NCBI GenBank assembly: GCA_947074205.1
Contig: CAMTOQ010000001.1
Coordinates: forward strand, 62,001 to 126,000
Direction: 5' to 3'
DNA from: an uncultured Bacteroides sp.
GTDB lineage: Bacteria > Bacteroidota > Bacteroidia > Bacteroidales > Bacteroidaceae
DNA length: 64,000 nucleotides
How positions within the stretch are numbered: position 1 is the stretch's first letter; every line of letters starts with the position of its first letter. Made by a program: the position numbers and the translations under genes. Under the pieces are notes generated by a model, which ran no database searches, was not told where the DNA came from, and was given only the letters and a program-made list of their open reading frames with translations. Below, piece after piece: positions 49,580 to 59,344 of this stretch.

Positions 49580-50677
49580 ATGTTTAGTATATTCAAAAAT
49601 TCTGTGACAAGCTTATGCTTGCTGCCACTCTTTTTTTTGTCTAGTTGTACTGGCGAGGAAGTGATAGGACAAAGTTCGGCCAAGCAAATATCATTTGAGA
49701 CCTATCTAGCGAAAGGCAAAACTAGAGCTGCCGCGAAGGGCACTTTTGCTGTGGGCGACGAGATGGCCATCTATGGCTATTCGCATGGGAGCACCCGATG
49801 GAGCGACCTCGCCTCTATAGAGAGTGGTGTGGAAAAAAAGATGCACAACAACGCCGTGGTAAAACAAGATAATAACGTTTGGACATACGCCCCCATACAA
49901 TATTGGGACGGTGATGATTTCCATTCATTCCTAGCATATTACCCCTACAACAAAAGTTTTGATAGCAAGTTCTACAATGGAGTGATTGTCGAATATACTA
50001 CTCCTAAAGAAGCTAAAGATCAGCACGATTTCCTTTATACTACCCCTGTATCCGATCAGCAATGGGCTGAAAACAAAAAAATCAGTTTCACCTTTCGCCA
50101 TGCGCTATCTCAGGTTTGGTTTACGATAAAAACCAATGACGATTACTCAAGGTATTACAACATCAAGGTAAAGCAGGTGCAGATTGCTGGCATCAAAGAT
50201 CAAGCCGACTTGAACTTAAAGGTGAGCGATGCAGCCATGAACCCTTGGAACAACCTAGTTTATAGTAACTCTACCTCTTTCACAACATCAGCCATCTGCA
50301 ACAAAGAGCTTAGTACTGAAGAGAAAGCACTTACCGAGGGGGAAGAAATATTTATGCTTCTACCCCAAACAATTGAAACCGATCAAGCGACCGCTTCTCT
50401 TACTCTAGAAATCGAGGCTCAAGAACTGGGATCGCCTTCGTACAACAATGACAACAAGGTGATATCATTCAAAATTCCTGCTACTACGTGGTCGAAGAAT
50501 AATATCTATCATTATAAGATTACGCTCAATGTGGAGCAGGCATTAGGACTTGTACCCATTATCATTGACGATTCCGAGATTGTAGATTGGGAGACAGATG
50601 GTGAAGCAACACTCCCGAAAGATGTCTTACAACAAGGCGATTTTACCATTGAAGACGACTGGAAAGATGAAGAATAA
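49580..50677 (+). CDS. Fimbrillin-family lipoprotein 1
   Basis: Lipobox LSSC; KGKTRAAAKGTFAVGDEMAIYG; FHSFLAYYPYN; FTFRHALSQVWF. Confidence 0.8.
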   Translation: MFSIFKNSVTSLCLLPLFFLSSCTGEEVIGQSSAKQISFETYLAKGKTRAAAKGTFAVGDEMAIYGYSHGSTRWSDLASIESGVEKKMHNNAVVKQDNNVWTYAPIQYWDGDDFHSFLAYYPYNKSFDSKFYNGVIVEYTTPKEAKDQHDFLYTTPVSDQQWAENKKISFTFRHALSQVWFTIKTNDDYSRYYNIKVKQVQIAGIKDQADLNLKVSDAAMNPWNNLVYSNSTSFTTSAICNKELSTEEKALTEGEEIFMLLPQTIETDQATASLTLEIEAQELGSPSYNNDNKVISFKIPATTWSKNNIYHYKITLNVEQALGLVPIIIDDSEIVDWETDGEATLPKDVLQQGDFTIEDDWKDEE

Positions 50678-51725
50678 AACGACTATACTACACAGAGCTT
50701 GCTTCGTACTTACCGCGGCACTCTGCTTTGCTTGCTCCGAAAGCTATGTGGAGACTCCAGTAGAGGAGGTTCCAAACCTACAAGAGTTGCGCATGAGCGG
50801 AAAGCTGGAGGAAGCAGCCAAAACACGCGCTTTGGATAAGTTTCCTCATGATGAGAAGATTGCTGTAGTAGCTACGGCTACACCTAGTGGCAGTACTATT
50901 GCAGGTGTATCTTGGGAACATCGACTAATCGATCATGTGACGGCGAAAGTGACTTCGACTACCTCTACAAAATATAATTTCGACTGGGTGGATGCCACTC
51001 AGGCCAACTACCTATGGCCCGAACAGAGCGATTTGCTATTCATGGCTTACGCTCCTGCCGATCTACCTACTACCGAGGCTACTCTTATCTGGAGAGACGG
51101 AGTAAGTCTGCACCTACAGCACAATGCCGATAACACTAAAATGCCGGATGTGATTTATGCCGATGGTACAATAGTAGATAAAGCCAATAAGTCGGTAGAC
51201 TTCGGAACTTTCCGCCATGTGTTTAGCCAAGTATCCATCAAACTAAAAGGCAAAGAGGTGAACCCTCATATATCGTTGGCACGCCTTGCATTGATCACCT
51301 CTAAAAAGGGGGTATATCACTTGCCTACTCGCTTGCTCACCCCAGAAGATGAAAACCTTATAACGTATGAATTGACTAGCGGACTACCTGCTTCACTAGG
51401 TAGCAATGAGTTTAAGCTAGAGGCGGGCGAGGACATTCCTTTCTATGTGTTCCCCGATACCGATACGCAAAGTTATACGCAGATTGCTGTGACCCTGAGC
51501 GATGCATCGCTAGGTGGCGAACCGATTATTATAACTCGTATATACGATATTGCAGAATTTAGCACCGCCAGTGGCGGGCATGCCAAGTTAGAGCGAGCAA
51601 CAAAAACCACGCTGGTTATCAGCATCAACGGTACCATCATTGGTACAGGAGTAGAATCGGCTCAACTCACCGCAGAGTCGGAACAGTGGAGCAACAATGG
51701 TGATTACGGAATAAATATAAACTAA
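50667..51725 (+). CDS. Fimbrillin-family lipoprotein 2
   Basis: Start ATG at 50667 (11-nt overlap with previous gene); lipobox CFAC; KTRALDKFPHDEKIAV; FGTFRHVFSQVSIKL. Confidence 0.8.
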   Translation: MKNKTTILHRACFVLTAALCFACSESYVETPVEEVPNLQELRMSGKLEEAAKTRALDKFPHDEKIAVVATATPSGSTIAGVSWEHRLIDHVTAKVTSTTSTKYNFDWVDATQANYLWPEQSDLLFMAYAPADLPTTEATLIWRDGVSLHLQHNADNTKMPDVIYADGTIVDKANKSVDFGTFRHVFSQVSIKLKGKEVNPHISLARLALITSKKGVYHLPTRLLTPEDENLITYELTSGLPASLGSNEFKLEAGEDIPFYVFPDTDTQSYTQIAVTLSDASLGGEPIIITRIYDIAEFSTASGGHAKLERATKTTLVISINGTIIGTGVESAQLTAESEQWSNNGDYGININ

Positions 51726-51738
51726 AATACTAAAGATT

Positions 51739-52896
51739 ATGAAATTCAAATTTTTCATGCCTTTCGCCTGCCTTTGCGGCCTTATGACCGTTGCAACAGG
51801 TTGCAACAACAACGACGAAGTTGATCTACTAAGTACCCCCATCCGCCTGTCTGCATTTACTGAAGATGAAGGTGGTGCAAAAACACGTGCTGTATCAGAC
51901 TTCCCCAATAGCCAAAAGATTTATATCAAAGGAGCCTTTGCACCTGCTGAAAATAATTGGACTGCAGCAGATAGAGTTAAAGTAGACTGGACTAACGATA
52001 AAGATCATTTGTATATTATGGATGCTGAAGCTACAGCTACCGGAGAAGTTAGTGGTACTTTTAGCTTTACCTGGACTACTCCACAATATTGGCCATTGCC
52101 TGGTACAAAGGTGAAAGATAATGTTGATTATAAATTCCTTTCATTCTTTGCCTATAGTCCAGAAGTAGATGAAACCAATTTTACACTAACTACTGAAGCT
52201 GATACAGATAAGCTAAAGTTCAACTTGACTTTAACTGAACTAAATGGAACTAGCAATGTGCAAACCATGCCAGATGTACTTTATACTTATCAAGGGGCAA
52301 CAGCTGATCGTGCACGTAACACCGTAAATCTTGGAAAGTTCTGTCATGCATTGAGTCAAGTCCAAGTGGTTTTAAATACCACAAATGTAAGTCCTAATGT
52401 ATTTATCAAAGAATTATCAATTAGATTGAGTAAGTCGGGTAGTTTTATTCACGATGGTTGGTTGTCGGAAGACACAGAAGTAAACACTACAACTTTTGAC
52501 CCTATATATACTCATAGCGATAAAAATAATACAATCACATATTATAAATACAACGATGCCGATGAGACGTTAGGTGGTGCAACCAAAGCAATCTTCTTAA
52601 ACTCTGGTATGGCTAGTACTGGTACACCTTTCTTGGTGCTTCCTAATGACCCAAACGCTCTTGTAACATTGACATATGTAGATAAAACAATGGGTGGGGA
52701 AGGTGTTACCAAAACTAATACTTGGACTGTAGATAATTTCTTGCAAAGGGTAGGAGATACGACTATTCCTGCAAGCCTAGATCGTGGAAAGAAAACAACC
52801 CTAGAACTAACCATTACCGGTAATGAGATTACTACTCTAACAGGTAAACTAGAAGCGTGGGGCGCGGAAACCATATACGAAACTACAATCGATTAA
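51739..52896 (+). CDS. Fimbrillin-family lipoprotein 3
   Basis: Lipobox ATGC; KTRAVSDFPNSQKIYI; PQYWPL; MPDVLY; LGKFCHALSQVQVVL. Confidence 0.82.
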   Translation: MKFKFFMPFACLCGLMTVATGCNNNDEVDLLSTPIRLSAFTEDEGGAKTRAVSDFPNSQKIYIKGAFAPAENNWTAADRVKVDWTNDKDHLYIMDAEATATGEVSGTFSFTWTTPQYWPLPGTKVKDNVDYKFLSFFAYSPEVDETNFTLTTEADTDKLKFNLTLTELNGTSNVQTMPDVLYTYQGATADRARNTVNLGKFCHALSQVQVVLNTTNVSPNVFIKELSIRLSKSGSFIHDGWLSEDTEVNTTTFDPIYTHSDKNNTITYYKYNDADETLGGATKAIFLNSGMASTGTPFLVLPNDPNALVTLTYVDKTMGGEGVTKTNTWTVDNFLQRVGDTTIPASLDRGKKTTLELTITGNEITTLTGKLEAWGAETIYETTID

Positions 52897-52934
52897 TCAG
52901 AAACAATACTCAATAGAATAAACAAATATAAGAT

Positions 52935-54089
52935 ATGAAAACGACTCACATCTATTTACTTGCCGGTGCATTGGCTATGGCAAGTTGCAGCAACGATATA
53001 GAAGAGTACACTACTTCTTCGAATGAAGAAATTAAACTATCTATCTCTGGCGTAGAGAATATGGTGGCAACAAGAGCAGCAGTTGCGTTCCCTAACAATG
53101 GAGAAATTGGGGTTACTGCTGTATTGACAAAAGAGGCTAACGCTTTTAGTTCAGCAGACTGGAATAATAATATATACATTAATAACCAAGAAGCTTCAAC
53201 TACTGAGCAAAAAGAAACAGGTCTAGATTATAGCTTTACTTGGGGCACTCGTCAATATTGGCCGCTTAAAAACATACATACAAATTCTGAACTAACTTTT
53301 ATCGCGTATAGTCCCAAAGTAGTTGATTCAAGATTTACAATCGCAGCTGCAGACCAAGGTGATGATAAAGACAAAATGAAGTTCACAATGAATCTTCCTC
53401 CTATAAGCGAAGATGAAGTGACACAAGATATGCCGGACGTACTTTATAGCACTCAATCCATAGGAACACGTGGAAACAGAGGCTTTCTTGATATGGGAAC
53501 ATTCAACCATGCGCTGAGCCAAATGTCGGTGGTAATTAGCTATAAGGACATGAACCCTAGAATGTATCTCACTAGATTCCAAGTTACAGTACCAAATAGT
53601 GGTTCATTTATACACCCAGGTTCATTTGTGAAAGAAGATTTGACAATCACAGAACCAACCTATACACGTGAAAGCAGTACAATCACTTATGCTTATAATA
53701 TAGAAAAGTATCAATTCGTTGCAAACCCTGATGATCAGAAAGACAAACTAACCTATTTGTATCTCAACTCGGGTATGTCTGGCACGCAAGAAGGTGTTAC
53801 TACAGGCACTCCATTCTTCGTTCTGCCAGGTAGCGACGTAAAAATTGAACTTGAGTTTAAAGACTATACTAACGGATTGGGTGATGGTTCTGAATCAAGC
53901 CATACTCCTGGCTACACTGTAACAAAAGAATTCACGCTAGCAGACTTCCTAAACGGAGGGGATACCGCTACTCTTGGCCGCGCGAAAAACACACGCCTCC
54001 AAATTAACTTGGTAGGTCATAGCGTAGGCATCACTGCAACACTAGAGCCATGGGTTGACAAAGGTAACTTTGTAATCGGACTAGACTAA
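52935..54089 (+). CDS. Fimbrillin-family lipoprotein 4
   Basis: Lipobox MASC; ATRAAVAFPNNGEIGV; RQYWPL; MPDVLY; MGTFNHALSQMSVVI. Confidence 0.82.
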   Translation: MKTTHIYLLAGALAMASCSNDIEEYTTSSNEEIKLSISGVENMVATRAAVAFPNNGEIGVTAVLTKEANAFSSADWNNNIYINNQEASTTEQKETGLDYSFTWGTRQYWPLKNIHTNSELTFIAYSPKVVDSRFTIAAADQGDDKDKMKFTMNLPPISEDEVTQDMPDVLYSTQSIGTRGNRGFLDMGTFNHALSQMSVVISYKDMNPRMYLTRFQVTVPNSGSFIHPGSFVKEDLTITEPTYTRESSTITYAYNIEKYQFVANPDDQKDKLTYLYLNSGMSGTQEGVTTGTPFFVLPGSDVKIELEFKDYTNGLGDGSESSHTPGYTVTKEFTLADFLNGGDTATLGRAKNTRLQINLVGHSVGITATLEPWVDKGNFVIGLD

Positions 54090-54117
54090 TAAAAACTCTT
54101 TGCATCAATAGACAAAC

Positions 54118-56250
54118 ATGAAACGATACGGAATACTCGCTGCATTAGGTATTTGCATCATTGGGCTGATGGGCTGCAATGATGCAATGGATACGTATGA
54201 ATCGGCAGAAGCAACTCCCATTAATCTCTCTGGAACCATCAGCAACGGCTACTCTACAAGGGCAGACGAAGAAGTTGAGGACGGGGATAATAGCGACGCT
54301 TCGACCGACCTACCTATGACCTTTACTTCATTGATGAGGGATGTAGATGGTAATCCTATCTTTCATTTTGCGCAATATGCCCGACTAGCCACCACGGTAC
54401 TAGCAGACAACGGGATAGGGAAAGTAAGCTTTGTGCAAGATAAAGACTTTCCAAGCTACCCCATGGCAGGCCAGTTTGTCCGCATGATTCTACATACACG
54501 TACGTCGGCCAATCCGCGTGAGGACTATGCGGAAGACAATCGCAAACTTCTTAATTTGAAGGCGGGCCGCGACTATTTGCTGGGCAACAATGCAACAGGT
54601 AATAAAGATACAGAGTCTGCTAACATCCGGCTACACCACATTATGACACGTATTGTGGTACAGTTTACTAAAGCTGATGATTTTGTAAAGCTGCCCGAAT
54701 CGGCTTCGTTTACATTGAAAGATAAAAAAGTATTGAAAGAGGGAACTTTCCCTATTGATATCGTTATTGGCGATAAAATTAGTGAAGCCGACGAAGCCAT
54801 CAAAGCTACTGCTAAAATGAATAGTGGCGACCACGTGCTAGGCGCGGGAGAGAACTTTGTACTAGCTACGGGGGAGAACCTTACCGGTACAGGTTTTAGC
54901 TCGATCACCATAGACGACTATACCCTGAACGCTACAGACTTGGCCAAACTATTTGTTCCTAAGGGAGAGAATAAAGAGACAGAAATGATACTCAATCCTG
55001 GCCTATCTTATACGCTCACCTTCCATGTAAACATATTGGGATTAGCAGGACTGAGCATCCATGTGGCTCCATGGGATGTGATAGATGTCACTACCCCGGA
55101 AGCCGACCATACTGCTCAGCGAATTCATCTATCACTAGGCGACTATGAAAAAGAGGACCTTGAGAAAATCGTTGTCTTCGACGAAGAGAATAATAAGTAC
55201 ACTGCCGAGATTGACAAGGAATACCCGTCTCCGGAAGCAAGTTCTAATAGAACCACCAATAGTGTGCAGTTGCCTAATAATATTGTAAAAGCAGAATTAT
55301 ACACCTCGAAGGGTATGATTATCAGCACTACTAACATCACTTATACTGAGAGTGTGTTGACGATTGGACTTTCTAAATCGGGTATGCTTCCAGTCGATCC
55401 CTCGGCAGCTTATGATGCAACAAACAATCCCTATGCAGTAACCACTCCTATCCAGCTCTTTAAGATAGAAGATCTGCCAGATGCATCTTTTAGGCAAACA
55501 GCCGACTTGGACTTATGCAGCACTGCAAACAATTCAATTGGTGGGGCTTTCACCGGACGATTTGATGGAAATTCAAAATACATCAGCAACCTGCTACTCA
55601 ACGACAACGGCTTGTTTGAACACAATATAGGAGTTATTGAAAATGTACACTTGAAATCAGGACTGATTAATGTGCAACCTGGAGCTACCCATGCAGGCAG
55701 TATTGCTGCTATTAACAGCGGAAAGATTATTGCTTGCAACAATAATGCCCGTATCAAGAGTACCTCTGTATCGCCGACCTATATTGGAGGCATCTGTGGG
55801 AAGCTAAGCGGCGAACTAAAAAAACAAGGTTTAGTCATTGGCTGTTTGCAGAGCGCTACCATCACCGCTGCCAATGGAGTGGCTGCAGGTATCGTTGGCC
55901 AGCAAATCGACAACAAATCGCTTACCACTGCATGTATAAATGTAGGCAAGATGTCGGCCCCAAAGATCGCCGGTATTTGCGGCAGTATAGAGAGTTACAG
56001 TTTAAGCAATATTGAATATTGCTATTGGCTGGCCGGAACAGCTACAGCTCCAAACTCCGATGAAGAAGTAGCCGTAATAGGCTATGAGGAATCTGTTTCA
56101 AACGAGAAGGACATTTGTGCACTTAGCACCTACCGACTACGCGAAACTGAAACTATTGATAGACTGAATGACGTGCTTCTAAATAATGAAATATCAACCT
56201 ATACTTTTAAGTTGAGCGTTTGGCCAACAGCAGTCGTTCTTATAGACTAA
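54118..56250 (+). CDS. Fimbrillin-family lipoprotein 5 with C-terminal GLUG-like solenoid (candidate tip adhesin)
   Basis: Lipobox LMGC; YSTRADEE; RLHHIMTRIVVQF; C-terminal GAFTGRFDGNSKYISNLLLNDNGLFEHNIGVIENVHLKSG. Confidence 0.75.
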   Translation: MKRYGILAALGICIIGLMGCNDAMDTYESAEATPINLSGTISNGYSTRADEEVEDGDNSDASTDLPMTFTSLMRDVDGNPIFHFAQYARLATTVLADNGIGKVSFVQDKDFPSYPMAGQFVRMILHTRTSANPREDYAEDNRKLLNLKAGRDYLLGNNATGNKDTESANIRLHHIMTRIVVQFTKADDFVKLPESASFTLKDKKVLKEGTFPIDIVIGDKISEADEAIKATAKMNSGDHVLGAGENFVLATGENLTGTGFSSITIDDYTLNATDLAKLFVPKGENKETEMILNPGLSYTLTFHVNILGLAGLSIHVAPWDVIDVTTPEADHTAQRIHLSLGDYEKEDLEKIVVFDEENNKYTAEIDKEYPSPEASSNRTTNSVQLPNNIVKAELYTSKGMIISTTNITYTESVLTIGLSKSGMLPVDPSAAYDATNNPYAVTTPIQLFKIEDLPDASFRQTADLDLCSTANNSIGGAFTGRFDGNSKYISNLLLNDNGLFEHNIGVIENVHLKSGLINVQPGATHAGSIAAINSGKIIACNNNARIKSTSVSPTYIGGICGKLSGELKKQGLVIGCLQSATITAANGVAAGIVGQQIDNKSLTTACINVGKMSAPKIAGICGSIESYSLSNIEYCYWLAGTATAPNSDEEVAVIGYEESVSNEKDICALSTYRLRETETIDRLNDVLLNNEISTYTFKLSVWPTAVVLID

Positions 56251-56265
56251 AATAACATTATATCA

Positions 56266-58248
56266 ATGAAGAAAATATATCTGTACATCACTCTACTTTC
56301 TGTCATCTTCTTCAACTTCTCACTAGTAGGTTGTAAAGATGATGAGCTTTTGAGTAGGCCACACGGAGAGGGAGTGCCACTGACGTTTGGAGAGGTTAGC
56401 TTCGATTATGAAAGCAATCAGCCCAACACACGTTTGGCAGAACTGAATCCGGATAGTATCAATGGAAACTCTGTAGACCAATTCAAGCATATCGGGGTAT
56501 ACGTATTCTACAAATCAGATTATAATAAGGGAGATTACTCTAAACCTTATGTAAAGAATCTCGAATACAAATATGAGAACAATACAATTGTTCCGGTTCA
56601 GGATTCGGGCGAGAAAATCTATATCTACGATGAGATGGTAGTAGTTGCGCTATATCCATATAATGATTATTACAACACTAATCCTTTGACAGACTTCAAC
56701 CTCTATCCAAGAACAAAAAGTGATTATAGCGAACAGAAATACATCCCTTACCGAGCGACGAGTCAAATCTACCCTAGTACTGCCTATAAGACCCATCTTT
56801 ATTTCAGTCCTATGCACACCATTAAGATTGAGATTGTGGTAGTGGGCAGCTTTACCGCTTATGCTGATTTAGGAGACGAAAAGAATATCAAAATAGCCCC
56901 AAATGTGGATCCTGTCGATGCAGAAGAAGGAGATAAACGCGAGAAGTGGGTAGATAATATTGTGAACTATGACAACGATGGTTCGGGTAGATTCACTCGT
57001 AAATATAGCGCTTATATATGGAAGAACTGGGTAGACTTTGAAGGCACAACACACAGCGACAATAAGCTCCAAAAAGGAGATATTATCTTCCAAAGCGATA
57101 AACTTACGCTTTCGGCCATAGAAGATGTGGACTTTGTGAGCGGAGTAGGATATCGCTATGGATACAACATCGAAACGGGCGAATATTTCGTCCTCAGTTC
57201 TTCGTCCATTGTGAACTGTGCGAAACGCATTCATGGTGGTGGCTTTCAAGTGTGCGACATCGACCTATCTAAAGTGAGTTGGACACCAAAAGACTTTACG
57301 TCTTCATTCTATGATGGGGGTGGACATAAAATTTATGGATTGACTATAGATCAAGACTTTTCGAGCCAACCCGATAAGATTCACTATACAGGTTTGTTTA
57401 CACGCACTATAAACTGGACTACAATGGTCAACATGTGTTTGGAAAGTCCCGTTATCAATGTAAAAACCTCTCCGGATGCTACCGAACCTACCTACGTAGG
57501 AGGCTTTCTGGGGTATGCTATGCAGAGCGACAGTTTGACAACACTACACCGACGATTGAGTATAAGGGGCTGTAAAGTAAACAACCCTATCATCAACGTA
57601 ACTGGAGCTAATATCTATGTGGGAGGGTTTGCCGGACGATATGGTCACACCACAAATCGAGATTATCTGAGAGATAGCTACGTGTTAGGAGGTAGCATTA
57701 CTACCAATCCTTTACCTCTCGACTCTATCAGCCCGGACACCATCAATGCCAGCTGCTTTGTAGGTGGTATGATCGGTGCCAATATGGGAAACTTACAAAA
57801 TTGCTTCACCACAACTTCGGTGACTAGTGCAAGACGCGATTCAACATGGACCATCACCGTTCAAAGAGATACAATAGAGATAGAGAATGAGTGGGGAGGC
57901 ATAGATGAAGAATATATCATCACACGTGATACGATAGTCAATTGGTTTGAAGCAGATTTGGCTTATGGTTTTGGCACAAACCGCCAAAATCACTGTCGCG
58001 AAAAAGCTCCCGGTGTGGCTAGCGGCTGCTATTCACGTCAAGAGGTCACTGCAGAGTACGACACTGTAGACTCAGAAAAGAACGAGAGCGTCATTGGCAC
58101 CACCATGAGTGAATCGGATGGGAGCACCGAATGGGCAACCTATAGCGGTGTATGGCCTGTGATATATTCTAAGTTGGGAGGCAGTTATTGGCGTACCAAT
58201 TCCTATCAACCACAAAATAGTAGTTTCCCCATCTTAGCTTGGGAGTAA
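56266..58248 (+). CDS. Fimbrillin-like lipoprotein 6 with GLUG-like solenoid (candidate tip adhesin)
   Basis: Lipobox LVGC; PNTRLAELN; FYDGGGHKIYGLTI...YTGLFTR and YVGGFLGYA/YVGGFAGRY/FVGGMIGAN rungs. Confidence 0.7.
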   Translation: MKKIYLYITLLSVIFFNFSLVGCKDDELLSRPHGEGVPLTFGEVSFDYESNQPNTRLAELNPDSINGNSVDQFKHIGVYVFYKSDYNKGDYSKPYVKNLEYKYENNTIVPVQDSGEKIYIYDEMVVVALYPYNDYYNTNPLTDFNLYPRTKSDYSEQKYIPYRATSQIYPSTAYKTHLYFSPMHTIKIEIVVVGSFTAYADLGDEKNIKIAPNVDPVDAEEGDKREKWVDNIVNYDNDGSGRFTRKYSAYIWKNWVDFEGTTHSDNKLQKGDIIFQSDKLTLSAIEDVDFVSGVGYRYGYNIETGEYFVLSSSSIVNCAKRIHGGGFQVCDIDLSKVSWTPKDFTSSFYDGGGHKIYGLTIDQDFSSQPDKIHYTGLFTRTINWTTMVNMCLESPVINVKTSPDATEPTYVGGFLGYAMQSDSLTTLHRRLSIRGCKVNNPIINVTGANIYVGGFAGRYGHTTNRDYLRDSYVLGGSITTNPLPLDSISPDTINASCFVGGMIGANMGNLQNCFTTTSVTSARRDSTWTITVQRDTIEIENEWGGIDEEYIITRDTIVNWFEADLAYGFGTNRQNHCREKAPGVASGCYSRQEVTAEYDTVDSEKNESVIGTTMSESDGSTEWATYSGVWPVIYSKLGGSYWRTNSYQPQNSSFPILAWE

Positions 58249-58271
58249 GTACAATAGAACTTAAAATACGA

Positions 58272-59321
58272 ATGGATAGAATGACCTATAGAATATGGAT
58301 GCTGCTGGCAACACTATTTATGGTGAGTTGTCAAAGCAATTTAAACGAGCATGGGATTGCCGAGGAGAGAGAAGAATTGATCATCCTTGCAAAGGTAGCC
58401 AATCTAGGCTCGCACATCTCTACCCGAAATGACAACTATGGTTTTGCCTTTGCCGAAGGCGACACAGTGGATCTATGGATAGATAATGACATCATCATAC
58501 GCAACTATGTTTATGAGGGCGGCATACTGCATGGAGCCACCGATGATGATGTATACTACTTCCGTGTGGACAATCGCCCCATTGCAAAGTTGTATTCGCA
58601 ATGGCCCACTGCCTATGGCCGCGAAGAGTTTCCTACCTTTCAAGGTTCTGAGGAGGAGTACAAGCGTGCCGACTGGTTGCGTGCCGAGATGACCAATGTG
58701 CAAGCCAGCGGTACAGGAGTACCTGTGCACTACGAACATCAAAACAGCCGTCTGGTTTTTGAACTACCCGACTATGCCGGACAGCTTACAGCTCTATCGC
58801 TACAAATTGGGGCTGACACCTACGAGGGATTCATCCCCGATGGAGGCAACAGAGGCGAACTCATTCTAAAGCCCGGACCACTCAACATAGCCGCTAGCCA
58901 CATCAACAACTATATTCAGGTGAATGATGTGCAGATGCCATTGGTGTTTACGGAGAACATCCAATTAAATATGGCAAGTGGATATTCTTATGTCATCACC
59001 TTGACTCGCAAGGGGGATGATCTAGTCTTCATCATCCACATTTATGGGTTTGGTACTACCGACAATAACATTGCAGTGCCTTTCACACAAGACGAAGATG
59101 GCTATTATCTGATTGGAGCCGAGCACCAACTTAGGGCAGCCCGCTCTTTGGTGATGCAGTATCAATGGAGAGATAAGAATTTCCGTCTGACAGAAGATAT
59201 AGAGTTAACCTCTTCGTGGGACCCAGTTAAAGAGGGATTGTATAGCGGTATATTTGATATGAATGGAAAGACAGTAAGCCTAGCCGAAGGTGAAGAGGGC
59301 AGTTTTGTATTCAAATTGTAA
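58272..59321 (+). CDS. Fimbrillin-like lipoprotein 7 with partial GLUG-like C-terminus
   Basis: Lipobox MVSC; HISTRNDNYGFAFAEGDTVDLWID; C-terminal FRLTEDIELTSSWDPVKEGLYSGIFDMNGKTVSL. Confidence 0.7.
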   Translation: MDRMTYRIWMLLATLFMVSCQSNLNEHGIAEEREELIILAKVANLGSHISTRNDNYGFAFAEGDTVDLWIDNDIIIRNYVYEGGILHGATDDDVYYFRVDNRPIAKLYSQWPTAYGREEFPTFQGSEEEYKRADWLRAEMTNVQASGTGVPVHYEHQNSRLVFELPDYAGQLTALSLQIGADTYEGFIPDGGNRGELILKPGPLNIAASHINNYIQVNDVQMPLVFTENIQLNMASGYSYVITLTRKGDDLVFIIHIYGFGTTDNNIAVPFTQDEDGYYLIGAEHQLRAARSLVMQYQWRDKNFRLTEDIELTSSWDPVKEGLYSGIFDMNGKTVSLAEGEEGSFVFKL

Positions 59322-59344
59322 TTAGAATAAGTGATAAAAGAAAT

